This document shows positions 45,866-54,420 of a stretch of 64,000 nt of DNA, piece after piece; position 1 is the first letter of the stretch, and the number at the start of each line of letters is the position of its first letter. The DNA is taken from positions 124,001 to 188,000 of the forward strand of contig NZ_JAMQAW010000006.1 in NCBI RefSeq assembly GCF_023701525.1, read 5' to 3'. The stretch is from Streptomyces albipurpureus (GTDB lineage: Bacteria > Actinomycetota > Actinomycetes > Streptomycetales > Streptomycetaceae). The notes beneath the pieces are model-generated. The model was not told the origin of the DNA. It was given only the letters and a program-made list of their open reading frames with translations, and searched no databases. The position numbers and the translations under genes were made by a program.

Positions 45866-47980
45866 GTGACGCGCAGCGTGTATGTGACCGGGATCGACCG
45901 CGGAGACGGCCGGCAGGTCGTCGAGCTGGGAGTCATGGAGCTCCTCACCCGCCAGGTGGATCGGGTCGGTGTCTTTCGACCGCTGGTGCACGACGGCCCT
46001 GACCGGCTGTTCGAACTGCTGCGGGCACGCTATCGGCTGACCCAGGACCCGGCATCCGTCTACGGCATGGACTACCACGAGGCCTCCACGCTCCAGGCCG
46101 AGCGGGGCACCGATGAGCTGGTCTCCAACCTGGTGGAACGCTTCCACCAGGTGGCTCGCGAGTACGAGGTGGTGCTCGTCCTCGGCACCGACTTCGCCGA
46201 CACCCAGTTCCCCGACGAGTTGGCGATCAACGCCCGGCTCGCCAATGAGTTCGGCGCCTCGGTGATTCCCGTGGTCGGCGGCCGGGGCCAGACCGCGGAA
46301 TCCGTGCGCGCCGAGGCCCGCAACGCCTACCGCGCCTATGAGGTGCTGGGCGCCAACGTCCTCGCCATGGTCGTCAACCGGGTCGCGCCCGAGGACCGTG
46401 AGGTCATACGTGAGCGGCTGGTGGCCCGGCTGCCGGTGCCCTGCTACGTACTGCCCGACGAGCCGGCGCTGGCGGCGCCCACGGTCTCCCAGATCACCCA
46501 TGCCCTGGGGGGCACGGTGCTGCTCGGCGATGACGCGGGGCTCGCCAGGGACGCGCTCGGTTTTGTCTTCGGCGGGGCGATGCTGCCGAACTTCCTCAGC
46601 GCCCTGACCCCGGGGTGCATGGTGGTGACCCCGGGCGACCGGGCCGATCTGGTCGTCGGCGCGCTCGCCGCCCACTCCGCCGGCACCCCGCCGATCGCCG
46701 GTGTGCTGCTCACCCTGAACGAACGGCCGAGCGAGGAGATCCTCACCCTGGCCTCCCGGCTCGCACCGGGCACCCCGGTGATCTCGGTGCCCGGCACCAG
46801 CTGGCCCACCGCCACCGAGCTCTTCGGTCTGGAGGGCAAGCTCAACGCCACCACTCCCCGCAAGGCGGAGACCGCCCTCGGCCTGTTCGAACGCCATGTG
46901 AACACCGGGGAGCTGCTGGAGCGCCTGGCGGTGGCCAGGAGCGGTCATGTCACCCCGATGATGTTCGAGCACGAGCTGCTGGAGCAGGCGCGCTCCGACC
47001 GCCGCAGGGTGGTGCTGCCCGAGGGCAGCGAGGAGCGGGTGCTGCGGGCGGCCGATGTGCTGATGCGCCGCGCCGTCTGCGATCTGACCCTGCTCGGCGA
47101 TACCGAGGTGATCCGCAAGAAGGCCGCCGATCTGGGCATCGACCTCAGCGAGGTGCAGCTGATCGACCCCAACACCTCCGAGCTGCGCCAGCCCTTCGCC
47201 GAGCGGTACGCACAGCTGCGGGCCCACAAGGGCGTGTCGGTGGAACTGGCGTATGACGTGGTGGCGGATGTGAACTACTTCGGCACCCTGATGGTGCAGG
47301 AGGGTTTCGCCGATGGCATGGTCTCGGGTTCGGTGCACTCCACGGCCGCCACGATCCGTCCGGCCTTCGAGATCATCAAGACCAAGCCGGACGCTTCGAT
47401 CGTGTCGTCGGTCTTCTTCATGTGCCTCGCCGACAAGGTGCTGGTGTACGGGGACTGCGCGGTCAACCCCGACCCGAACGCCGAGCAGCTCGCGGACATC
47501 GCCGTCCAGTCGGCGGCCACCGCGGCCCGCTTCGGTGTCGATCCGCGGATCGCGATGCTCTCGTACTCCACCGGCACCTCGGGTTCCGGCGCTGATGTGG
47601 ACAAGGTGCGGGAGGCGACCGAGCGGGTGCGCGGCTCGCATCCCGAGCTGAGGATCGAGGGGCCGATCCAGTACGACGCGGCCGTCGAGCCGACCGTCGC
47701 GGCGACCAAACTGCCGGAGTCGGAGGTGGCCGGCCGTGCCACCGTGCTGATCTTCCCGGACCTCAACACCGGCAACAACACCTACAAGGCCGTCCAGCGC
47801 TCCGCGGGCGCGGTCGCCGTCGGCCCGGTCCTCCAGGGCCTGCGCAAACCGGTGAACGACCTCTCCCGCGGTGCCCTGGTCAGCGACATCGTCAACACGG
47901 TCGCGATCACCGCGATCCAGGCCCAACCGGACCCCACCGCGGCCGGTCCCGTACACCCCTCGCAGTCCACCACCGCATGA
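45866..47980 (+). CDS. pta: Phosphate acetyltransferase
   Basis: A 704-residue long-form enzyme that makes acetyl phosphate from acetyl-CoA. The N-terminal P-loop/BioD-like domain (residues 1-~190), a DRTGG domain (~215-330) and the PTA_PTB catalytic domain (~375-700) are in order. Catalytic-domain marks are VVLPEGSEERVLRAADVL, EGFADGMVSGSVHSTAATIRPA and YSTGTSGSGADVDKV. GTG at 45866 has GGGAGAG before it. ackA follows after 96 bases that contain three near copies of GAACCGTATGAC. The pair forms the acetyl-CoA to acetate overflow route. Confidence 0.95.
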   Translation: MTRSVYVTGIDRGDGRQVVELGVMELLTRQVDRVGVFRPLVHDGPDRLFELLRARYRLTQDPASVYGMDYHEASTLQAERGTDELVSNLVERFHQVAREYEVVLVLGTDFADTQFPDELAINARLANEFGASVIPVVGGRGQTAESVRAEARNAYRAYEVLGANVLAMVVNRVAPEDREVIRERLVARLPVPCYVLPDEPALAAPTVSQITHALGGTVLLGDDAGLARDALGFVFGGAMLPNFLSALTPGCMVVTPGDRADLVVGALAAHSAGTPPIAGVLLTLNERPSEEILTLASRLAPGTPVISVPGTSWPTATELFGLEGKLNATTPRKAETALGLFERHVNTGELLERLAVARSGHVTPMMFEHELLEQARSDRRRVVLPEGSEERVLRAADVLMRRAVCDLTLLGDTEVIRKKAADLGIDLSEVQLIDPNTSELRQPFAERYAQLRAHKGVSVELAYDVVADVNYFGTLMVQEGFADGMVSGSVHSTAATIRPAFEIIKTKPDASIVSSVFFMCLADKVLVYGDCAVNPDPNAEQLADIAVQSAATAARFGVDPRIAMLSYSTGTSGSGADVDKVREATERVRGSHPELRIEGPIQYDAAVEPTVAATKLPESEVAGRATVLIFPDLNTGNNTYKAVQRSAGAVAVGPVLQGLRKPVNDLSRGALVSDIVNTVAITAIQAQPDPTAAGPVHPSQSTTA

Positions 47981-48076
47981 CCCTCTCGAACGGTATGAGC
48001 TACGGAACCGTATGACCACCAGAACCGTGTGACCCACCCGTTCGGAGACAACCCGGTCCCCTACAGAGAGAGCCCC

Positions 48077-49294
48077 ATGACCGCCACCCGTGTCCTCGTC
48101 CTCAACTCCGGCTCGTCGTCGGTGAAGTACCAGCTGCTCGACATGGGCAACGGCTCACGGCTCGCGGTGGGGCTCGTCGAGCGGATCGGCGAGCAGACCT
48201 CCCGGCTGGTGCACACACCGCTCGGTACGGGCGGCGAGAAGCGGGAGCGCACCGGACCGATCGCCGACCATGAGGCGGCGCTGCGGGCGGTCTCCGAGGA
48301 ACTGTCAGCCGACGGGCTCGGCCTGGATTCACCGGACCTCGCGGCGATCGGCCATCGGGTGGTCCACGGCGGGTCGCGGTTCTCCGAACCCACCGTCGTC
48401 GACGACGAGGTGCTGGCAGAGATCGAACGGCTGATTCCGGTCGCTCCGCTGCACAATCCCGCAAATGTCACCGGTATCCGTACCGCCCGGGCACTCCGGC
48501 CTGACCTGCCGCAAGTCGCGGTCTTCGACACGGCCTTCCATACGACGATGCCGGAATCCGCGGCTCGTTACGCCATTGATGTCGAGACGGCCGACACGCA
48601 CCGCATCCGCCGGTACGGTTTCCACGGGACCTCGCACGCCTACGTCTCCCGGGAGACGGCGAAGCTGCTGGGGAAGGCGCCCGAAGACATCAATGTGATC
48701 GTGCTGCACCTGGGCAATGGTGCGTCCGCCTCGGCGGTCGCGGGTGGCCGGTGCATGGACACCTCCATGGGATTGACTCCGCTGGAGGGTCTGGTGATGG
48801 GCACGCGCTCGGGCGATATCGACCCGGCCGTGACATTCCACCTCCAGCGGGTCGCAGGGATGTCCACCGATGAGATCGATGTACTGCTCAACAAGAAGAG
48901 CGGGTTGGTGGGGCTTTGCGGCGACAACGATATGCGGGAGATCCGCCGGCGGATCGACGCGGGCGATCGCAGTGCGCTGCTTGCTTTCGAGATCTATATC
49001 CATCGGCTGAAGAAGTACATCGGGGCGTACTACGCCGTACTGGGCCGGGTGGACGCGGTCGTCTTCACCGCCGGGGTCGGCGAGAACGCGGCTCCGGTGA
49101 GGGCCGCGGCCGTGGCTGGCCTGGAGGAACTGGGGCTGGCCCTGGACTCGGCCCGCAACGAGGAGCGGTCAGAGGGGGCTCGGATCATTTCCACCCCCTA
49201 TGCCCGGGTCACCGTCGCGGTCGTGCCGACCGACGAGGAGTTGGAGATCGCCCGTCAGACATTCGCCTTGATAGGCGGAGAACTGCCCGACTGA
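48077..49294 (+). CDS. ackA: Acetate kinase
   Basis: A 405-residue ASKHA-fold kinase that converts acetyl phosphate and ADP to acetate and ATP. Signature segments are VLVLNSGSSSVKYQLLD at the start, GHRVVHGG, FDTAFHTTMP, YGFHGTSHAYVS, LHLGNGASASAV and FTAGVGENA. ATG at 48077 has an AGAGAG purine run upstream; an in-frame ATG 16 codons earlier is less likely. It is co-directional with pta and probably co-transcribed. Confidence 0.96.
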   Translation: MTATRVLVLNSGSSSVKYQLLDMGNGSRLAVGLVERIGEQTSRLVHTPLGTGGEKRERTGPIADHEAALRAVSEELSADGLGLDSPDLAAIGHRVVHGGSRFSEPTVVDDEVLAEIERLIPVAPLHNPANVTGIRTARALRPDLPQVAVFDTAFHTTMPESAARYAIDVETADTHRIRRYGFHGTSHAYVSRETAKLLGKAPEDINVIVLHLGNGASASAVAGGRCMDTSMGLTPLEGLVMGTRSGDIDPAVTFHLQRVAGMSTDEIDVLLNKKSGLVGLCGDNDMREIRRRIDAGDRSALLAFEIYIHRLKKYIGAYYAVLGRVDAVVFTAGVGENAAPVRAAAVAGLEELGLALDSARNEERSEGARIISTPYARVTVAVVPTDEELEIARQTFALIGGELPD

Positions 49295-49367
49295 GCGAGA
49301 CCCCGCCCATTTGTACATTCCACCAGACGGAATATTCCGAGTCGAAACAAACCGATAGGATCGCCTT

Positions 49368-50792
49368 ATGCGCCGTTCCAAAATCGTCTGCACACTGGGC
49401 CCCGCCGTCGACTCGTACGAGCAGCTGAAAGCGCTCATCGAGGCCGGCATGAACGTGGCCCGTTTCAATATGAGCCATGGGTCTCACGCCGAGCACGAGG
49501 AGCGGTACCACCGCGTCCGTAAGGCAGCCGAGGACACCGGTCACGCACTGGGCGTCCTCGCTGACCTCCAGGGGCCGAAGATCCGGCTGGAGACCTTCGC
49601 CGAGGGTCCGGTCGAGTTGGTCCGTGGCGATGAGTTCACCATCACCACCGAGGACGTGGACGGCGACAAGTCCATCTGCGGCACCACCTACAAGGGACTG
49701 CCCGGGGATGTCTCCAAGGGCGACCAGATCCTGATCAACGACGGCAATGTCGAACTGCGGGTCGTCGCGGTCGAGGGTCCCCGGGTGAAGACCATCGTCG
49801 TCGAGGGCGGGGTGATCTCCGACCACAAGGGCATCAACCTGCCCGGCACGGCCGTCAATGTGCCCGCGCTGTCCGAGAAGGACATCGAGGACCTGCGCTT
49901 CGCGCTGAACATGGGCTGCGATCTGGTGGCCCTCTCCTTCGTCCGGGACGCCCATGACGTCAAGGACGTCCACAAGGTGATGGACGAGGTCGGCCGTCGG
50001 GTGCCGGTCATCGCCAAGGTGGAGAAGCCGCAGGCCGTCGCCAACATGGAGGACGTCGTCATGGCGTTCGACGGGGTGATGGTCGCTCGTGGCGATCTGG
50101 CGGTGGAGTACCCGCTGGAGAAGGTCCCGATGGTGCAGAAGCGGCTGATCGAGCTGTGCCGCCGCAACGCCAAGCCGGTGATCGTGGCGACCCAGATGAT
50201 GGAGTCGATGATCACCAACTCGCGGCCCACCCGCGCCGAGGCGTCCGATGTCGCCAACGCGATCCTGGACGGCGCGGACGCGGTGATGCTCTCCGCCGAG
50301 TCCTCGGTGGGCGCGTACCCGATCGAGACGGTCAAGACCATGTCGAAGATCGTGGTGGCGGCCGAGGAAGAGCTGATGTCCAAGGGCCTTCAGCCGCTGG
50401 TGCCCGGCAAGAAGCCGCGTACCCAGGGCGGTTCGGTGGCCCGGGCGGCCTGTGAGATCGCGGACTTCCTGGACGGCAAGGCACTGATCGCCTTCACCAA
50501 GTCCGGTGACACCGCCCGCAGGCTCTCCCGCTACCGCGCCTGTCAGCCGATCCTGGCCTTCACCACCGAGGTCGCCACCCGCAACCAGTTGGCTCTGAGC
50601 TGGGGCGTCGAGTCGTTCGTGGTGCCGCACGTACACAACACGGATGCCATGGTGGACCTCGTCGACGCCGAACTGCTGAAGCTCCAGCGGCACAACGACG
50701 GCGACACGATGATCATCACCGCGGGCTCGCCCCCCGGAGTGCCCGGCACCACCAACATGGTCCGCGTGCACCACCTGGGCGGCCAGAGCTAA
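49368..50792 (+). CDS. pyk: Pyruvate kinase
   Basis: A 474-residue enzyme of the last glycolytic step. It shows RRSKIVCTLGPA, ARFNMSHGSH, LQGPKIR, the catalytic-lysine segment PVIAKVEKPQAV, MVARGDLAVEYP and the signature Glu/Asp in ILDGADAVMLSAESSVGAYP, plus a C-terminal alpha/beta domain. The start context TAGGAtcgccttATG can be read as an AGGA ribosome site or as a -10 box giving an almost leaderless mRNA. It lies 73 bases after ackA. Streptomycetes usually carry a second pyk elsewhere. Confidence 0.96.
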   Translation: MRRSKIVCTLGPAVDSYEQLKALIEAGMNVARFNMSHGSHAEHEERYHRVRKAAEDTGHALGVLADLQGPKIRLETFAEGPVELVRGDEFTITTEDVDGDKSICGTTYKGLPGDVSKGDQILINDGNVELRVVAVEGPRVKTIVVEGGVISDHKGINLPGTAVNVPALSEKDIEDLRFALNMGCDLVALSFVRDAHDVKDVHKVMDEVGRRVPVIAKVEKPQAVANMEDVVMAFDGVMVARGDLAVEYPLEKVPMVQKRLIELCRRNAKPVIVATQMMESMITNSRPTRAEASDVANAILDGADAVMLSAESSVGAYPIETVKTMSKIVVAAEEELMSKGLQPLVPGKKPRTQGGSVARAACEIADFLDGKALIAFTKSGDTARRLSRYRACQPILAFTTEVATRNQLALSWGVESFVVPHVHNTDAMVDLVDAELLKLQRHNDGDTMIITAGSPPGVPGTTNMVRVHHLGGQS

Positions 50793-50828
50793 CCACCGCG
50801 AGCCGTAACCACCCGGGCCGTGCCTCTC

Positions 50829-50851
50829 CGCCAGGGGCGCGGCCCCTGGCG
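50829..50851 (+). terminator. Terminator after pyk
   Basis: CGCCAGGGGC-gcg-GCCCCTGGCG is a perfect 10-bp stem with a three-base loop, 37 bases past the stop. Confidence 0.8.
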
Positions 50852-50967
50852 TACCAAACTGCCTTCCCGTCCTGCGCGACATCCCCCCGACGACCCCCTG
50901 GCCGCCGTGGTCGCGCACGTACCGGACAAGAACGGCCGCACCCGCCGCACCCGGGGATGACGGATCG

Positions 50968-52452
50968 TCAGTCGTCGTCGCGTTCCACGTGGTTACGGAG
51001 CCCGGGCACCGTCAGCGTGCCCCCGAACTGGCCTGCCTGCCGCACGGTGGCGTCGGTGAACATCGCGAACGGGACATCGAGCGGCGGCGGGGTCTTGGGA
51101 CTGAAGGTGATCGGGATGATGCCGAACAGGTTCCCCTTCAGGGACTCCGTGTACATCGTCACCGTGCCGTTGCGGATCGTTGAGGTGGAGCCCGCCCGGG
51201 CCTTCACATGCATCGTCGAGTTCACCGGGTACTTCGCGAGTTGGTGGAGGTCCTTGATGTCCACGCTCGACGCCGTGAACTTCAGCACCTTCTTGACCTT
51301 GCCACCGCTGGTCCGCACCTCGACGATGCCGTGATAGCTCAGCCCCCTGAGTGTCAGCATGGAGGTCCGTAGCTCCCAGGGGTCCCCGGGCAGCAGGGGG
51401 ATGCCCGACTCCAACCGGGCGGCGGCAAGGGCGTCGGGATCGGCGGTGGGACAGGGAAACCGAGGCTTGGCGCCCTCGGGGATGTCCTCGTCCTTCTTGG
51501 GGTCAAGGCCCTTGACGTCCTCGTCGAGTTCCTTGACCGCGGCTCCGGCCCGCTCGGCCGCTTCCTTGATGGAGTCCTTCACCGGGTCCGGAGTCGTCTC
51601 GGACCCGTTCTCCGCCTCGTCGTCCGCGCTCTGCCCGGACCCTGTTTCCTGGCCGGACTCCGCTTCCTGGCCGGACTCCGTTTTCTGGCCGGACTCCGTT
51701 TTCTGGCCGGCGCCATCCGCGCCGTCACCCGGTGCGCCATCCGGCTTGTCGCTCGGCCTGGCACCCGGCTTGGCACCCGGCTTGTCGGACGGATCGTCGG
51801 ACGGATCGTCCGGTGTCGCTGCGGACGTCGGTGGGGGCTTGCCGATGCCGTCGATGAGTTCCTTGACGGCATCACCCACGCCCACCGGGTCCAGGAGATT
51901 CCTGCTCTTCGAGGCGGACGGTGGGGCCGAGGGGCTCGGGGCGTCCTGCGAGGACATCCGCGGCCCGGGCCGCTCCCGTGACGAGGCACCGGAGGTGGCG
52001 ACATCGCCCTCGTTCCTGCCATCGTCCCCTCCGGTGTCCTCCTCGTCGTCCTCGGGCGGTTCACTCGGCGCCAGCGACGGCTGAGGCGGGGGATTCGCCG
52101 AGGGTCCCGTCGATTCGGATGGCTCAGACGGCTCAGAGGGGTTGGAAGAGGGCTTCGGCGAGGCGGAATCCGTAGCGGTCGGCTCTTCCGAGGCGGTCGG
52201 CTCTTCCGAACGGGTGACACAGGGGCCGGGCGCAAAGGGGATCTCGCTGTCGTTCGCCGAGGCCAGCCGGGGGGTGAACCCGATGCCCATCAGTACGGCG
52301 GTCGGCATCGCGGCCAGGGCTATCGCCTTGCCGGCGGGTAGGTGGAGCTTGGTGAGCAGGGACTTCCTTGGAGCAGCATGGCGTGGGCCCCTTCTGACCC
52401 GTCGTGGGGCATCGCCATCAGATGCTGCCGGCGGCGAAATGTCACCCTGCAC
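50968..52452 (-). CDS. Secreted low-complexity protein of DUF6230 operon
   Basis: A 494-residue exported protein. After a ~35-residue basic lead, a hydrophobic stretch (AIALAAMPTAVLMGIGFTPRLASA) acts as signal peptide or anchor. Residues ~75-330 are low complexity: Pro/Ser/Glu runs, DPSDDPSDKPGAKPGARPSDKP and TESGQ repeats. The C-terminal ~190 residues form an ordered domain (GIPLLPGDPWELRTSMLTLRGLSYHGIVEVRTSGGKVKKVLKFTASSVDIKDL...) related to that of DUF6230-associated proteins. GTG at 52452 follows GGGAGGAATA. It overlaps the upstream DUF6114 gene by 11 bases. Function unknown; likely a wall or surface component. Confidence 0.75.
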   Translation of the reverse strand: MQGDISPPAASDGDAPRRVRRGPRHAAPRKSLLTKLHLPAGKAIALAAMPTAVLMGIGFTPRLASANDSEIPFAPGPCVTRSEEPTASEEPTATDSASPKPSSNPSEPSEPSESTGPSANPPPQPSLAPSEPPEDDEEDTGGDDGRNEGDVATSGASSRERPGPRMSSQDAPSPSAPPSASKSRNLLDPVGVGDAVKELIDGIGKPPPTSAATPDDPSDDPSDKPGAKPGARPSDKPDGAPGDGADGAGQKTESGQKTESGQEAESGQETGSGQSADDEAENGSETTPDPVKDSIKEAAERAGAAVKELDEDVKGLDPKKDEDIPEGAKPRFPCPTADPDALAAARLESGIPLLPGDPWELRTSMLTLRGLSYHGIVEVRTSGGKVKKVLKFTASSVDIKDLHQLAKYPVNSTMHVKARAGSTSTIRNGTVTMYTESLKGNLFGIIPITFSPKTPPPLDVPFAMFTDATVRQAGQFGGTLTVPGLRNHVERDDD

Positions 52453-53008
52453 TATTCCTCCCGCCGTTGGTTTCGGTGGTGGTCTCGGGTGTGTTCGGGG
52501 TCGCCGGGACTGGGGCACCCCACTCCCCCGGCTCGGTGGAGTCCTGCGGTGCGGCGGCCGGCTCGGGGGCCCGGTCGCCCGGGGTCTCTTCGGCCGGCGG
52601 CAGTGGCGCACCAGGCGCCCAGGAGACGGACAGCGCCCCGCCGATCAGGGAGAACAGAAACCCGAAGACAAAGCCACCGATGTTGGCGACCGGGAGGGAG
52701 ACCAGTGCGAGAACGATCGCCGCAACGCCCGCGAACACCCGGACGATCGCGTGGAACCACATCGTCATCCCGAGTGTGACCAGCAGTACGCCGATGATCA
52801 GTGAACCCGCGCCCGCCGTGGTCGACATGGCGATGGTGAGATTGCCGAGTCGGACATCGGCGTACGGGAAGTAGGCGATGGGGAGGCCACCGAGCATGGT
52901 GAACAGGCCTGCCCAGAAAGGCCGTTGCCCTCGCCAGTCGCGAAATCGCCGCCGGAAGGCGCGGAGGAGATGCTCGTTCTGCCCTGTGGCCATGGACTCG
53001 GCGCTCAT
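52442..53008 (-). CDS. DUF6114 membrane protein
   Basis: A 188-residue protein with an Arg-rich start (RAFRRRFRDWRGQRPFWAG) and about four TM helices (FTMLGGLPIAYF, LTIAMSTTAGAGSLIIGVLLVTLG, IVRVFAGVAAIVLALVSLPVANIGGFVFGFLFSLIGGAL), then a ~55-residue Pro/Glu/Thr-rich tail. This pattern matches DUF6114 proteins that accompany DUF6230 genes in streptomycetes. ATG at 53008 follows GGGAG. It is the middle gene of a three-gene operon, 118 bases after the DUF6230 gene. Role unknown. Confidence 0.85.
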   Translation of the reverse strand: MSAESMATGQNEHLLRAFRRRFRDWRGQRPFWAGLFTMLGGLPIAYFPYADVRLGNLTIAMSTTAGAGSLIIGVLLVTLGMTMWFHAIVRVFAGVAAIVLALVSLPVANIGGFVFGFLFSLIGGALSVSWAPGAPLPPAEETPGDRAPEPAAAPQDSTEPGEWGAPVPATPNTPETTTETNGGRNSAG

Positions 53009-53126
53009 GGAAAACAGCTCCCTGCAAGCGTTCTTGCGCTAAGAGGTCTTGCGCTTAGAGATGGAGAGGACGGGCAGGGCAACGGCGAGCGACGCGCCCC
53101 CGCCCGTCCTGGTGGTGCGGAACCGG

Positions 53127-53771
53127 CTAGCCGGGGAAGCACTCCTTCTTGCCCTTGTGCAGCTTCAGCTTCAGGCCGCTGAGCTTGAAGGTGCCGGCCG
53201 TGGTGGCCCATGCCTTCTGCTTGACATTGGTCAGCGTCGCCACCTCGGCGCGCTGGGCGAAGCCATGGGGATTCACCTGCGCCTCGGTGCCCGGCTGGAT
53301 GTGCGGCTTGCCGACCGATCCCGCCGCCACACCGATGTCGATGTTGCTGAACTCGGCGTCCGCCTCCAGATAGGAGACATCGAGATAGAGCCCCTTGGCG
53401 GTGACCGGGTTTCCGGGTTCCTGGCCTGCGGTCAACTCAAGGCTGACGTTGCCGATGAACGGCACCTTGGGGGTGACCACCGACTGGCACATGTTGGTGA
53501 TGGTCGCCGAGCTGAACCCCGAAACGGCGACCGGCTCCACGAACGACTCACCGTCGAGGTTCTTACCCGATGCGATGCTGCCGTACTGAACGAAATCCTG
53601 GCCGACGAGAGAGTCGGCGGTGACCTTGAACTCCTGGCCGGAGATGCTGAATGACGCGGCGAGCGCTCCTTGGGCCAAACCGATGCCGATCGCGGCCGTC
53701 GCGGCCACACTCGGCACCATGACAAGGGCGAACCGCTTCCATCTGGTTCCGCCACGAGCCATAGACTCCAT
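53127..53771 (-). CDS. DUF6230 secreted/anchored protein
   Basis: A 214-residue protein with an N-terminal hydrophobic segment (FALVMVPSVAATAAIGIGLAQGALA) and a beta-rich body (SFSISGQEFKVTADSLVGQDFVQYGSI...SGLKLKLHKGKKECFPG). Two cysteines (ITNMCQS and KKECFPG) may pair. Members of DUF6230 were once labelled cholesterol esterase without evidence of a catalytic triad, and I see none here. ATG at 53771 follows AGGAGG. It leads the operon with DUF6114 and the low-complexity secreted protein. Confidence 0.87.
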   Translation of the reverse strand: MESMARGGTRWKRFALVMVPSVAATAAIGIGLAQGALAASFSISGQEFKVTADSLVGQDFVQYGSIASGKNLDGESFVEPVAVSGFSSATITNMCQSVVTPKVPFIGNVSLELTAGQEPGNPVTAKGLYLDVSYLEADAEFSNIDIGVAAGSVGKPHIQPGTEAQVNPHGFAQRAEVATLTNVKQKAWATTAGTFKLSGLKLKLHKGKKECFPG

Positions 53772-54125
53772 GAATTTCCTCCTTCTCGGACGTACATCTC
53801 CGGATCGGACCGCACGGTCCGTCCTGAGATGGGAGAAGTGCTACGTCCTCGGGAAGGAGAGCGCCGTACTTTCCGGCGCGAACCGCGTCCGAAACACCGG
53901 CGATCACCCCCGAGCGACAACCACTGGTCGCGCCTGATTCCTCACGCACAACCCGTTTGGACAGGTCCCGCCATCGGCGGGAACCCCCCTGTCCACGACC
54001 GGAGTTACCGCCGGCCGGCCCGGTGGGGACCCACGGTGCGCGGCACGGCTGGAGGCCGGGCGACGCGGTGTTGGACCGAGCGTGGCCGATCGTGGTGCAT
54101 TCCCGGCCGGGACACAAGGGGGTTC

Positions 54126-54141
54126 GTTACTGGCTAGTAAC
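54126..54141. promoter_or_regulatory. Palindrome GTTACT-ggct-AGTAAC
   Basis: A perfect 6+4+6 inverted repeat 355 bases upstream of the DUF6230 start. Half-sites match those at 54257-54269 and the arms of the icmA palindrome. Confidence 0.55.
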
Positions 54142-54256
54142 GGGCCGATGCCAGGCACTCGACGGAACGCCTTCGACCGGGCACACAGGGTGCAACGCCC
54201 TACCCCGCCAGAAGAGGAAATCAACGCCAATAAACGGACAGAAGAAACCAGGTGCT

Positions 54257-54269
54257 TTACTGCGAGTAA
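54257..54269. promoter_or_regulatory. Palindrome TTACT-gcg-AGTAA
   Basis: The second copy of the TTACT/AGTAA motif, with a three-base centre, in AT-rich DNA. Confidence 0.5.
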
Positions 54270-54305
54270 CAGGCTATCGATTTACCAAGTTTTGGCAAAG
54301 AGGGA

Positions 54306-54318
54306 TGACTAGTAGTCA
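54306..54318. promoter_or_regulatory. Palindrome TGACTA-g-TAGTCA
   Basis: A 13-base perfect inverted repeat about 100 bases past the ybbN-like stop. The inner ACTAG core recalls the icmA palindrome. Confidence 0.45.
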
Positions 54319-54420
54319 CCGCGTCAACAAAACGGCGGTGACGCCTCACCAGCGCCACCGCCATGGATCTCACGGTCCACCGGGGTCCGAGCATCCTTCT
54401 GGGAGATCACCCCGGAACGA

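Larger units (their letters stand above)
53772..54420. other. Regulatory spacer before the DUF6230 operon
   Basis: About 650 bases with no gene. The part 54200-54330 is unusually AT-rich for this genome and carries palindromes built from TTACT/AGTAA half-sites. It probably contains the operon promoter. Confidence 0.5.

Noticed and set aside
45719..48037. A 772-codon minus-strand frame opposite pta
   Set aside because: Repetitive His/Arg/Gly composition and no motifs; it is antisense to a textbook pta.
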